NCBI RefSeq assembly: GCF_003994415.1
Contig: NZ_CP034689.1
Coordinates: 6,324,001-6,388,000 of the forward strand
Direction: 5' to 3'
Length of the DNA stretch: 64,000 nucleotides
Source of the DNA: Achromobacter spanius
GTDB taxonomy: Bacteria > Pseudomonadota > Gammaproteobacteria > Burkholderiales > Burkholderiaceae_B
The notes under the pieces are model-generated. The model had not been told where the DNA came from. It saw only the letters and a list, made by a program, of their open reading frames with translations, and did not search any database. A program made the translations under genes and the position numbers. Positions 25,983-35,010 of the stretch are shown in pieces. Each line of letters opens with the position of its first letter. The first letter of the stretch is position 1.

Positions 25983-26032
25983 TAACGTTACACCGCTTCC
26001 AGAAATTTCTGAAATTATCGAACAAACTGTTC
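25983..26032. promoter_or_regulatory. Palindrome cluster upstream of the GbsR-cyd operon
   Basis: Three perfect inverted repeats lie within 50 bases: TAACGTTA (25983-25990), CAGAAATTTCTG (26000-26011) and GAACA-AAC-TGTTC (26020-26032). They are 47-96 bases upstream of the preferred regulator start, in an AT-rich stretch expected to hold the promoter. The 12-bp central palindrome is the best candidate operator for the GbsR-like protein. Confidence 0.5.
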
Positions 26033-26059
26033 ATCAGCGCAAATAGTGTCGCAAACAGC

Positions 26060-26100
26060 AAACAGCAAACAGCCACCGGGCCCGAAGGCGCGGTGGCTGT
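26060..26100 (-). terminator. Probable terminator of purT
   Basis: On the minus strand CAGCCACCG (26099-26091) pairs with CGGTGGCTG (26078-26070) and is followed by TTTGCTGTTTGC. A small direct repeat, three times GCAAACA, makes up that tail (26051-26071). Confidence 0.65.
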
Positions 26101-26140
26101 AAACAGGGACAAAAGCCCCTGCGGGATTCAATTGGGCAGG

Positions 26141-27358
<1,218 letters not shown>

Positions 27359-27463
27359 GGAGTGGGCCGGGATAGAAGAATTTGAAAGCCATTGAAAAGA
27401 GCCGCCAGGATGCCATACGCCCCTGCCCGGGGCAAACCCGCCCACTGATATTAAAATCCCTGA

Positions 27464-28453
27464 ATGACTGATCATCCCATCACATCGTCCGATGCCGCGC
27501 TGGCATCTGCACGCAGAACGTTGCAAGTCGAAAGTCAGGGTCTGCTGGACTTGGCCGCACGCCTGGACGACTCATTCACCCAGGCCGTCGCCTTGCTGTT
27601 GGCCTGCCAGGGCCGCGTCGTGGTCACGGGCATTGGCAAGACCGGGCACATTGCACGCAAGATTGCCGCCACGTTCGCCTCGACCGGCACGCCCGCTTTC
27701 TTTGTGCACGCCGCGGAAGCCGTGCACGGCGATCTGGGCATGATCACGCAAGATGATGTGGTGATTGCTGTGTCGTACTCGGGTGCGGGCCAGGAACTGC
27801 TGACCATCCTGCCCGTGGCTCGGCGCATGGGCGCCAAACTGGTGGCAATTACGGGCAACCCGCAATCCGAACTCGCCCTGCTGGCCGATGTGCACCTGGA
27901 CGCCAGCGTGGCGCAGGAAGCCTGCCCGCTGAACCTGGCGCCCACGGCCAGCACCACGGCCGCATTGGCCCTGGGCGATGCACTGGCGGTCGCCTGCCTG
28001 GAAGCCCGCGGATTCGGCCCCCAGGATTTCGCGCGATCCCATCCCGGCGGCGCGCTGGGCCGCCGCTTGCTGACCCACGTGCGCGACGTCATGCGCCAGG
28101 GCAATGCCCTGCCTATCGTGCTGGCCGGCACCCCCGTATCGCAGGCGCTGGAAGTCATGTCCGACAAGGGCATGGGCATGACGGTCGTGACCGACGCGCA
28201 GCGCCGGCCGCTGGGCATCTTCACTGATGGCGACCTGCGCCGCCTGATCGCCCGGCACGGCGATATCCGAAGCTTGACCGTGGAGGCCGGCATGACCCGG
28301 TCGCCGCGCAGCATTTCCCCCGATGCGCTGGCCGCCGAGGCCGCTCAGCACATGGACGAGCTGCGGCTCAGCCAGATGCTGGTGCTGGACGCCGACGGCG
28401 CGCTGCTGGGCGCCTTGCATATGCATGATCTGATGGCCGCTAAAGTGGTATGA
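27464..28453 (+). CDS. kdsD: D-arabinose 5-phosphate isomerase
   Basis: A 329-residue enzyme converting ribulose 5-phosphate to arabinose 5-phosphate, the first committed step to Kdo. A SIS domain (about residues 40-180) has GRVVVTGIGKTGHIARKIAAT and the loop VSYSGAGQELLTILPVARRMG. Two CBS motifs follow (about 205-329). First gene of the five-gene kdsD-kdsC-lptC-lptA-lptB run; its TGA overlaps the kdsC ATG. Confidence 0.96.
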   Translation: MTDHPITSSDAALASARRTLQVESQGLLDLAARLDDSFTQAVALLLACQGRVVVTGIGKTGHIARKIAATFASTGTPAFFVHAAEAVHGDLGMITQDDVVIAVSYSGAGQELLTILPVARRMGAKLVAITGNPQSELALLADVHLDASVAQEACPLNLAPTASTTAALALGDALAVACLEARGFGPQDFARSHPGGALGRRLLTHVRDVMRQGNALPIVLAGTPVSQALEVMSDKGMGMTVVTDAQRRPLGIFTDGDLRRLIARHGDIRSLTVEAGMTRSPRSISPDALAAEAAQHMDELRLSQMLVLDADGALLGALHMHDLMAAKVV

Positions 28454-29058
28454 CTATGACTCTTCCTGCTTCCGTGACTCACCCGGCCGAAGCGCTGGTC
28501 CTGGCCCGCATTCCCGCCACCGTGCGCGATCGCGCCGCCGCCGTGCGCCTGATGGTGTTCGACGTGGACGGCGTGCTGACCGACGGCAGCCTCTACTACG
28601 GCGAAGGTGGCGAATTGCAAAAGCGCTTCCACGCCCTGGACGGCCACGGCTTGCGCCTCTTGATGGAAGGCGGCTTGACGGTGGCGCTGATGACGGGCCG
28701 GTCCGGCCCCATCGTGGCGCGGCGGGCTGCCGAACTGGGCATCTCGGAAGTGGTGCAGGGCGTACGCGATAAAGGTTCGGCGCTGGCCGAACTTGCGCAG
28801 CGCGCCGGTGTCCAACTGAATCAAACCGGCTATATGGGCGATGACATCATCGACCTGCCGGCCATGCAGCGCGCCGGCTTTTCGGCCAGCGTGCCTAACG
28901 CACCCGGCTATGTCAGCCAGGCGGCGCATTGGATTTCCACGCAGCCCGGCGGCAGCGGCGCGGTGCGCGAATGCTGCGACCTGCTCTTGGCTTCCCAAGG
29001 GCGCCTGGGCGCGTTCCTGGCCGCGCCGGGCCTGTTAGGCCCCGGCGCCATCCAATGA
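28450..29058 (+). CDS. kdsC: 3-deoxy-D-manno-octulosonate 8-phosphate phosphatase
   Basis: A 202-residue HAD-family phosphatase that dephosphorylates Kdo-8-phosphate. The nucleophile and acid/base aspartates are Asp38 and Asp40 in MVFDVDGVLTDGSLYY. Motif II is MTGRSGPIV and motif III/IV is YMGDDIIDLPAM. This is the short C0-type HAD form that works as a tetramer. The start overlaps kdsD (ATGA); a second in-frame ATG two codons later is also possible. Spacing to lptC is 37 bases. Confidence 0.96.
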   Translation: MTMTLPASVTHPAEALVLARIPATVRDRAAAVRLMVFDVDGVLTDGSLYYGEGGELQKRFHALDGHGLRLLMEGGLTVALMTGRSGPIVARRAAELGISEVVQGVRDKGSALAELAQRAGVQLNQTGYMGDDIIDLPAMQRAGFSASVPNAPGYVSQAAHWISTQPGGSGAVRECCDLLLASQGRLGAFLAAPGLLGPGAIQ

Positions 29059-29095
29059 CGGCCCCGAACCCCGACACGCCCTGGCGGCGACACTG

Positions 29096-29728
29096 ATGAA
29101 AGAACGTTTTCCTTCCCTGATCGCGTTGTTCCTGCTGCTGGTGCTGGTCACCAGTTCATGGTGGGCCGCCGATTACGCGCAGCGGGCCATCCAGGTGGAC
29201 CCGCCCCGCCGCGTCACCCACGAGATGGATGCGTGGTCACGCGATTTCGTCATGCTGCGCACCGACCCCACCGGCCGCCCGATCAACCGGCTGGAGGGCG
29301 AATACGCGGAACACTTCCCCGACGACGATTCGTATCACATCACCGCGCCGCGCGCGGTGGGCCAGCGTGAAGACAATCCTGTCACGGTAGGCGTATCGAA
29401 AACGGCCGTCATGGAACAAGGCGGCAAGCGCATCGTCATGAATGGCGACGCCCACGTGCACCGCCAGCCCGACGCCAACAATGACGTGCTGGACGTGCGC
29501 AGCCAGCAGTTGATCATCCTGCCCGACGAAGACGTCGTCTACACCGACCTGCCCGCTGAAGTCCTCAAGGGCCGTTCGCGGATGAATGGCAAGGGCATGC
29601 ACTACAACAACAAAACGCGCCAATTGCAGGTATCCGCGTCGACGGATGTTGAAATTGCCGGTTCCGAAGGCAGGCAACAGCGCCGCACCGAGATTCCCGC
29701 CAACAACACTGACCAAAAGAAACCATGA
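29096..29728 (+). CDS. lptC: LPS export protein LptC
   Basis: A 210-residue bitopic protein. An N-terminal membrane helix (LIALFLLLVLVTSSWWAADY) is followed by a periplasmic beta-jellyroll with the typical opening PTGRPINRLEGEYAEHFPDDD. LptC receives lipopolysaccharide from LptB2FG at the inner membrane and passes it to LptA. The C-terminal stretch is low-complexity and polar. Its stop overlaps the lptA start (ATGA). Confidence 0.93.
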   Translation: MKERFPSLIALFLLLVLVTSSWWAADYAQRAIQVDPPRRVTHEMDAWSRDFVMLRTDPTGRPINRLEGEYAEHFPDDDSYHITAPRAVGQREDNPVTVGVSKTAVMEQGGKRIVMNGDAHVHRQPDANNDVLDVRSQQLIILPDEDVVYTDLPAEVLKGRSRMNGKGMHYNNKTRQLQVSASTDVEIAGSEGRQQRRTEIPANNTDQKKP

Positions 29729-30345
29729 CCGACTTTCGGACTCTCCTTGCCCCGACGACCCGCCTGCTGGGCGCCGTCCTGCTGTCGGCCTCGGTGCTTG
29801 CACCCGCCTACGCGGCGGAACCCGAGGCCAAGCCGGCCGAAGAGCCCAGCACACTGATCCTGTCGGACACGCTGCATTACGACGACGTGAAGAAGCAAAG
29901 CGTGTTCACCGGCAACGTCAACATGACGCGCGGCCTGATGACGCTGACCTCCGACACGCTGGAAATGCACGAAGATGCCCAAGGCGGCCAATACGGCACG
30001 GCCACCGCCAACAAGGGCAAGGTCGTGACCATCCGCCAGGAGCGCCCCGAAACCTTTGAGCTTATCGAAGGCAAGGGCTTGCGCGCCGAATACGATGGCA
30101 CGAAAAGCACGTTTGACCTGATCGGACAGGCGGTCGTGGTCCGTTACGTCTGTGGCAAACCGTTCGACACGATTCGCGGCGAACGGATACGCTACAACGA
30201 AAAAACGGGCACCTACGAAGCCCAGGGCGGCCCCAACTCCGCCGCGGCGGGCGGCCGCGTGCGTTCGGTTGCCGAACCGCGCGCCAAGTCCGATGCCGCC
30301 GTGGCCGAATGCCGCAAGCAGCAAGCCGCCAAGAAAGGACGCTAA
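29725..30345 (+). CDS. lptA: LPS periplasmic transport protein LptA
   Basis: A 206-residue periplasmic bridge protein. A signal peptide ends APAYA-AEPEAK, followed by the OstA-like repeat fold (ILSDTLHYDDVKKQSVFTGN and MTLTSDTLEMHEDAQGGQYG). LptA molecules stack to form the filament that carries lipopolysaccharide from LptC to LptD. A basic, Ala-rich tail (KQQAAKKGR) closes the protein. It overlaps lptC by four bases and precedes lptB by 34 bases. Confidence 0.94.
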   Translation: MTDFRTLLAPTTRLLGAVLLSASVLAPAYAAEPEAKPAEEPSTLILSDTLHYDDVKKQSVFTGNVNMTRGLMTLTSDTLEMHEDAQGGQYGTATANKGKVVTIRQERPETFELIEGKGLRAEYDGTKSTFDLIGQAVVVRYVCGKPFDTIRGERIRYNEKTGTYEAQGGPNSAAAGGRVRSVAEPRAKSDAAVAECRKQQAAKKGR

Positions 30346-30379
30346 AAGCGTCCCCCACGCAACACCACTCGCAGCCACG

Positions 30380-31174
30380 ATGAACCAACCTTCTGTGCCG
30401 ACCCCCGTCACCTCCGCCCCCTCCGGGGTCAAGCAGGGCAGCCTGCGCGCAACCGGTTTGCGCAAGACCTATAACGGCCGGACCGTGGTGCAGGACGTGT
30501 CCCTGTCCGTGGTCAGTGGCGAAGTCGTGGGACTGCTTGGCCCCAACGGCGCCGGCAAGACCACCAGCTTCTACATGATTGTGGGCCTGGTGCCCGCGGA
30601 CGCGGGGCGCATCGAAATCGACGGCGCCGTCATCACCGCAATGCCGATCCACAAGCGCGCGCGCATGGGCCTGTCGTATCTGCCCCAGGACGCTTCCGTG
30701 TTCCGCCGCCTGACGGTCGAACAGAACATCCGCGCCGTGCTTGAGCTGCAAGTGGGGGCCGATGGCCGTCCGCTTTCCACGCCCAAGATCAATGAGCAGA
30801 TGGAGGCCCTGCTGGAAGAGCTGCAGATCGGCCATATCCGCAGCAATGCCGCGATTTCGCTGTCGGGTGGCGAACGCCGCCGCGTGGAAATCGCGCGCGC
30901 CCTGGCCACCAGCCCGCGCTTCATCCTGCTGGACGAACCCTTCGCCGGCGTGGACCCCATCGCCGTCATTGAAATCCAGCGCATCGTGCGCTTCTTGAAG
31001 GGCCGTGGCATCGGCGTGCTGATCACCGACCACAACGTGCGCGAAACGCTGGGCATCTGCGACCGCGCCTACATCATCAGCGAAGGCAAGGTGCTGACCG
31101 ACGGCCACCCCGACGAAATCGTGGGCGATCCGGCCGTGCGCCGCGTGTATCTGGGCGAGCACTTCCGCATGTAA
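30380..31174 (+). CDS. lptB: LPS export ABC transporter ATPase LptB
   Basis: A 264-residue cytoplasmic ATPase that powers lipopolysaccharide extraction with LptFG. Walker A is GPNGAGKTT (54-62), signature LSGGERRRVEIARAL begins at 161, and Walker B is FILLDEP (181-187). The ATG at 30380 was chosen; an in-frame extension upstream lies inside lptA and is not expected. The N-terminal 20 residues are Pro/Ser-rich and longer than in Escherichia coli. rpoN, which usually follows lptB, is absent. Confidence 0.96.
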   Translation: MNQPSVPTPVTSAPSGVKQGSLRATGLRKTYNGRTVVQDVSLSVVSGEVVGLLGPNGAGKTTSFYMIVGLVPADAGRIEIDGAVITAMPIHKRARMGLSYLPQDASVFRRLTVEQNIRAVLELQVGADGRPLSTPKINEQMEALLEELQIGHIRSNAAISLSGGERRRVEIARALATSPRFILLDEPFAGVDPIAVIEIQRIVRFLKGRGIGVLITDHNVRETLGICDRAYIISEGKVLTDGHPDEIVGDPAVRRVYLGEHFRM

Positions 31175-31274
31175 ACCGGCACCTGGGGAAGACCCCTAGT
31201 TCCCTCTGGGGACAAGGGCAAATACGCCCTAGGGGCTCCGCCATAAAAATGCCATGTTCTTGCGGTAGGTCAGC

Positions 31275-31302
31275 TTGTTTTATCGGCCCGAGTCTATACA
31301 CT
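31275..31302 (+). promoter_or_regulatory. Candidate sigma-70 promoter of hpf
   Basis: TTGTTT at 31275-31280 and TACACT at 31297-31302, separated by 16 bases. They lie 97 bases before the hpf ATG. A CCCCTAG/CTAGGGG inverted repeat (31193-31199 and 31229-31235) just upstream may end lptB transcription, although it has no T run. Confidence 0.5.
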
Positions 31303-31398
31303 AGTACTAAACGTAGCCACCCAATCAAGGAGAACGCCTAACGACCTCACCGCGCATTTCGCGCAACCATTTTTTCTCTTTTAGAAGGAGAGCACACT

Positions 31399-31737
31399 AT
31401 GAACCTGAGCATCTGCGGTCGTCACCTCGACGTCACCCCGGCAATCCGGGAATATGTCATGAACAAACTGGCGCGAGTGCTGCGGCATTTCGATCACGTC
31501 ATCGATACCCAGGTCATGCTCTCGGTAGAGCCCCTGCGGCATAGAGCCGAAATCACCATGCGTCTAAGCGGTAAGGACATTCATTGTGAAGCAACCGATG
31601 AAAATCTCTATGCAGCCATAGACCTTCTTGCTGACAAAGTCGACCGTCAGGTCATCAAGCACAAGGACAAGGTACGAAGTCACTCAGCGGAGTCCGTGAA
31701 GCGGCAAGCGGCGAACCTTTCGCCACCCCAGCAGTAA
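31399..31737 (+). CDS. hpf: Ribosome hibernation-promoting factor, short form
   Basis: A 112-residue protein of the HPF/YfiA (sigma-54 modulation) family. MNLSICGRHLDVTPAIREYV is the standard start; the beta-alpha-beta-beta-beta-alpha fold has HRAEITMRLSGKDIHCEA and ends in a basic tail. It binds the ribosomal decoding centre and favours inactive 100S dimers in stationary phase. A strong ribosome site (AAGGAGAG) precedes the ATG. There is no long C-terminal dimerisation domain. Usually rpoN precedes this gene; here it does not. Confidence 0.93.
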   Translation: MNLSICGRHLDVTPAIREYVMNKLARVLRHFDHVIDTQVMLSVEPLRHRAEITMRLSGKDIHCEATDENLYAAIDLLADKVDRQVIKHKDKVRSHSAESVKRQAANLSPPQQ

Positions 31738-32104
31738 CGCGCTTCATGATCACTCGCTCTGAGCGATACGCTAAACAGCGATTGTAAAAATCCTGCCTAA
31801 GTCCCGGTGTCCCGCTAGACGCAAGTCCAGCCGGGGCATCGGCAAAGCTCCCCGCAGTTCCCCTCCGCAGTTCTCCCCCTCCGCATTTCCCCTCCGCCCT
31901 AGCCCCATAGATTTGTCCCCGAAATTCCGGCATTCATTGGCCCCAGGTCCGTGCGCCGCGCCTTTTTGCGTGTTTGCGACCAAAACCCGTGCCCCCCGGG
32001 TTGGCCCGGATGCCGGAAAGCCCACAATGCGCCGTGATCAGACTATGCTGTCGCTCTTGCCGCAACGCCTGACGCCCATCCCATGGGCGCGGCGCCGGGC
32101 CAAT
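31738..32104. other. hpf-ptsN gap with pyrimidine-rich direct repeats
   Basis: About 370 bases without a supported gene. From 31849 to 31900 a CCCCTCCGC-type unit recurs about four times with slight variation (TCCCCGCAGT, TCCCCTCCGCAGT, CCCCCTCCGCATT, CCCCTCCGCCC), giving a nearly purine-free strand. No rho-independent terminator was recognised after hpf. A C-rich stretch of this kind could act as a rut-like Rho loading site. Confidence 0.35.
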
Positions 32105-32134
32105 TTATTGCACTGCGTCATATAACCATATAAT
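32105..32134 (+). promoter_or_regulatory. Candidate promoter directly in front of ptsN
   Basis: TTATTG (32105-32110), an 18-base spacer and a perfect TATAAT (32129-32134). The -10 box ends only six bases before the ptsN ATG at 32141, so the predicted start of transcription falls on or next to the start codon. Confidence 0.5.
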
Positions 32135-32140
32135 GATCCG

Positions 32141-32596
32141 ATGAATCATTTGTCGCGCATCCTACCCGCCGGCAACGTCGTGCTCGATATGCTCGCAACG
32201 AGCAAGAAACGGGCGTTCGAACAAGCTGGCCTTCTTTTTGAAAACAACCATGGCTTGGCACGCGCGCTCGTGTTCGACAGCCTGTTTGCCCGGGAACGTC
32301 TTGGCTCCACTGCCCTTGGGCAGGGCGTGGCCGTTCCGCATGGCCGCGTGAAAGGATTGGAACAGGCGCTGGCGGCATTCATCCGCCTGGCCCAGCCCAT
32401 TTCGTTCGACGCGCCCGACGGGCAGCCAGTGTCGATGCTGCTGTGCCTGCTGGTGCCGGAAACAGCCACTCAGCAGCATCTGGATATCCTGGCCGAACTT
32501 GCGCAGTTGATGTCGAACAAGGCATTGCGCGAGGCGCTGGCCACTGAGCCTGATGCCGCCATCGTCCACAAAATGCTCACGACCGGCAAACTCTGA
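32141..32596 (+). CDS. ptsN: PTS system nitrogen-regulatory IIA component
   Basis: A 151-residue EIIA-Ntr protein of the regulatory phosphotransferase chain (PtsP-PtsO-PtsN). The phosphorylated residue is His67 in GVAVPHGRV. The C-terminal part has the AELAQLMSNKALREAL helix. It regulates potassium transport, carbon/nitrogen balance and stress responses by protein contacts instead of sugar uptake. No Shine-Dalgarno is visible in the six bases between the promoter -10 and the ATG. hprK follows 19 bases later. Confidence 0.93.
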   Translation: MNHLSRILPAGNVVLDMLATSKKRAFEQAGLLFENNHGLARALVFDSLFARERLGSTALGQGVAVPHGRVKGLEQALAAFIRLAQPISFDAPDGQPVSMLLCLLVPETATQQHLDILAELAQLMSNKALREALATEPDAAIVHKMLTTGKL

Positions 32597-32615
32597 CCCT
32601 CGCGGACACGCAGCC

Positions 32616-33542
32616 ATGCTAACGGTGCAGGAACTCGTCGACGACAACGCCGACAAAATCCCTTTTAACTGGATATCCGGCCAAGGCGCCGCCGACCGCG
32701 CCATTCCCGATGACGGCATGGCGGCCGCCGACCTGGTCGGCCACTTGAACCTGATCCACCCGTCGCGCATCCAGGTGTTCGGGCAGGAAGAGCTGGCGTA
32801 CTACACCCGCTTCGACTTGCGCCGCCGCATGCACCACATGGACGAGCTGCTGATCGGCGGCGTGCCCGCCATTCTGCTGGCCGATGGCCTGACGCCCCCG
32901 CAAGATCTCGTGGACCAATGCGACCAGCACCAGGTGCCGCTGCTGTCCACGCCGGTAGCCGCCGCGCAGCTGATTGACCTGCTGCGCATCTACCTGGGCA
33001 AGAAGCTGGCGCCCACCACCACCGTGCATGGCGTGTTCCTGGACGTGCTGGGCCTGGGCGTGCTGATTACCGGCGAATCGGGGCTGGGCAAAAGCGAGCT
33101 GGCGCTGGAACTGATTTCACGCGGGCATGGCCTGGTGGCCGACGACGCCGTGGAGTTCTCACGCACGGCGCCCAACATGATCGAAGGCCACTGCCCCCAA
33201 CTGCTGCAGAACCTGCTGGAAGTTCGCGGGCTGGGCCTGCTTGATATCCGCACCATCTTCGGCGAGACCTCGGTACGCCGGAAGATGCGCCTGAAGCTGA
33301 TCGTGCACCTGGTGCGCGCCACCGCGCAAGACAAGTTCGAACGCCTGCCGCTGCAAGACATCACACAAGACATGCTGGGCCTGCCCGTGCGCAAGGTGAT
33401 GCTGCAAGTCGCAGCCGGCCGCAATCTGGCCGTGCTGGTGGAAGCCGCCGTGCGCAACACCATACTGAAGCTGCGCGGCATCGATACGCTGGGCGAGTTC
33501 ATGGAACGCCAGGCCATGGCTATTCTCCAAAGCAGCAAGTGA
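32616..33542 (+). CDS. hprK: HPr kinase/phosphorylase
   Basis: A 308-residue bifunctional enzyme that phosphorylates and dephosphorylates the serine of HPr/NPr. The Walker-type loop is GESGLGKSE (153-161), preceded by His138 in TVHGVFLDVLG and followed by the signature VRGLGLLDIRTIFGE. The N-terminal regulatory domain covers about residues 1-130. Length matches betaproteobacterial homologues. The gene sits with ptsN as expected, but rapZ, its usual next neighbour, is 3.7 kb further on. Confidence 0.96.
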   Translation: MLTVQELVDDNADKIPFNWISGQGAADRAIPDDGMAAADLVGHLNLIHPSRIQVFGQEELAYYTRFDLRRRMHHMDELLIGGVPAILLADGLTPPQDLVDQCDQHQVPLLSTPVAAAQLIDLLRIYLGKKLAPTTTVHGVFLDVLGLGVLITGESGLGKSELALELISRGHGLVADDAVEFSRTAPNMIEGHCPQLLQNLLEVRGLGLLDIRTIFGETSVRRKMRLKLIVHLVRATAQDKFERLPLQDITQDMLGLPVRKVMLQVAAGRNLAVLVEAAVRNTILKLRGIDTLGEFMERQAMAILQSSK

Positions 33543-33564
33543 ACGCACGTCGCCTTGCGGCATC

Positions 33565-35004
33565 GTGAGCCTGTACGAAACCCTGGCCGACGAGATCGCC
33601 AAATCGATCCGCGACGGCGTTCTGCGTGTTGGCGACAAACTGCCTTCCGTGCGCCACGCCTGCACGACGCGAGGCGTCAGCCCCTCGACGGTATTCCAGG
33701 CCTATTACCTGCTTGAAGCGCGCGGCCTGATCCGCGCCCAACCACGCTCGGGCTACTACGTCCACGCCCCGGTCGAATCACTGCCGCCGGAACCCGGCGC
33801 GTCCAGCCCTGGCGGCGAATCCACCGAGCTCGCCATCAGCGAGCGCATCTTCGATATCCTGGACTCCGTGCGCAACCGCGACGTGACGCCGCTGGGATCC
33901 GCCTTTCCTTCTCCGCTGCTGTTCCCGCTGCCGCGCCTGGCCCACGCCATGGCCGCGCACCTGAAACGCCAGGACCCACTGGACACGGTTGAAGATCTGA
34001 GCCCGGGCAGCCCGGGGCTGCGCCGCCAGATCGCCCTGCGTTACCTGATCGGCGGCATGAACGTGCCCGCCAGCGACATTGTCGTCACCAACGGCGCGCT
34101 GGAAGCCCTGAACCTTTGCCTGCAGGCGGTCACCGAGCCCGGCGACGTCGTGCTGGTTGAAGCACCCACGTTCTACGGCGCCTTGCAGGCGCTGGAGCGC
34201 CTGGGTCTCAAGGCATTGGAAGTGCCCACCCATCCGCGCACCGGCGTGGACCTGGACGCCATGGCGTCTGCCATCAAGCGGCACTCACCGAAGGCTTGCT
34301 GGCTGATGACGCAATTCCAGAACCCGCTGGGCAGCCTGATGCCGGAAGACAAGAAGCGGCAACTTGTGGAGTTATTGCGCCGCCACGACATCCCGCTGAT
34401 AGAAGACGACGTGTACGGCGAACTGTATTACGGCGCTGTGCGGCCCGTGCCGGCCAAGGCCTACGACAAAGATGGGCTGGTGCTGCATTGCTCATCTTTT
34501 TCCAAATGCCTGGCGCCTGGCTACCGTATCGGCTGGGCGTCAGCTGGCCGATACGCGCGGCGCGTGCAGCGCTTGAAATTGTCATCCACGCTATCGGCTT
34601 CAGGCCCGGCGCAAGGCGCCATCGCCGCATACCTGGAACAAGGCGGCTACGACCGCCACCTGCGCCGGCTGCGTCAAACCCTGCACGCGCAACAAGCCCG
34701 CATGGCTGATGCGATTGCCCATGCATTTCCCGCGGGCACGCGCGTGACTCGCCCGCAAGGCGGCTTCTTTTTGTGGGTGGAACTACCCGCGGAGGTGGAC
34801 GCGCTGGCGTTGCATCGCGACGCCCTGGCGCGCGGCGTCAGCGTGGCGCCGGGGCCGATTTTTTCGGCCAGCAGCCAATTCGCAAGCGCCGTGCGCCTGA
34901 ACTACGGCCATCCCTGGGATTCCTCGCATGAAGACGCGATCCGCGTGCTGGGTGACCTGGCGCATCAGCATCAGGCCCGCGCGCGGTCGGCCGCGCCGCG
35001 CTAG
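33565..35004 (+). CDS. MocR-type GntR/aminotransferase transcriptional regulator
   Basis: A 479-residue fusion protein. Residues 1-70 form a GntR winged helix (DKLPSVRHACTTRGVSPSTVFQAYYLLEARGLI). After a Pro/Gly-rich linker, residues about 110-470 form a fold-type I aminotransferase domain with the PLP Lys in SSFSKCLAPGYRIGW. MocR proteins sense PLP or an amine. The target gene is often divergent, but none is here. It starts with GTG, 22 bases after hprK. Function of this member is unknown. Confidence 0.9.
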   Translation: MSLYETLADEIAKSIRDGVLRVGDKLPSVRHACTTRGVSPSTVFQAYYLLEARGLIRAQPRSGYYVHAPVESLPPEPGASSPGGESTELAISERIFDILDSVRNRDVTPLGSAFPSPLLFPLPRLAHAMAAHLKRQDPLDTVEDLSPGSPGLRRQIALRYLIGGMNVPASDIVVTNGALEALNLCLQAVTEPGDVVLVEAPTFYGALQALERLGLKALEVPTHPRTGVDLDAMASAIKRHSPKACWLMTQFQNPLGSLMPEDKKRQLVELLRRHDIPLIEDDVYGELYYGAVRPVPAKAYDKDGLVLHCSSFSKCLAPGYRIGWASAGRYARRVQRLKLSSTLSASGPAQGAIAAYLEQGGYDRHLRRLRQTLHAQQARMADAIAHAFPAGTRVTRPQGGFFLWVELPAEVDALALHRDALARGVSVAPGPIFSASSQFASAVRLNYGHPWDSSHEDAIRVLGDLAHQHQARARSAAPR

Positions 35005-35010
35005 CCATGT

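Noticed and set aside
31175..31398. A degraded rpoN remnant between lptB and hpf
   Set aside because: The gap is only 224 bases and contains no recognisable sigma-54 fragment in any frame, including the RpoN box.
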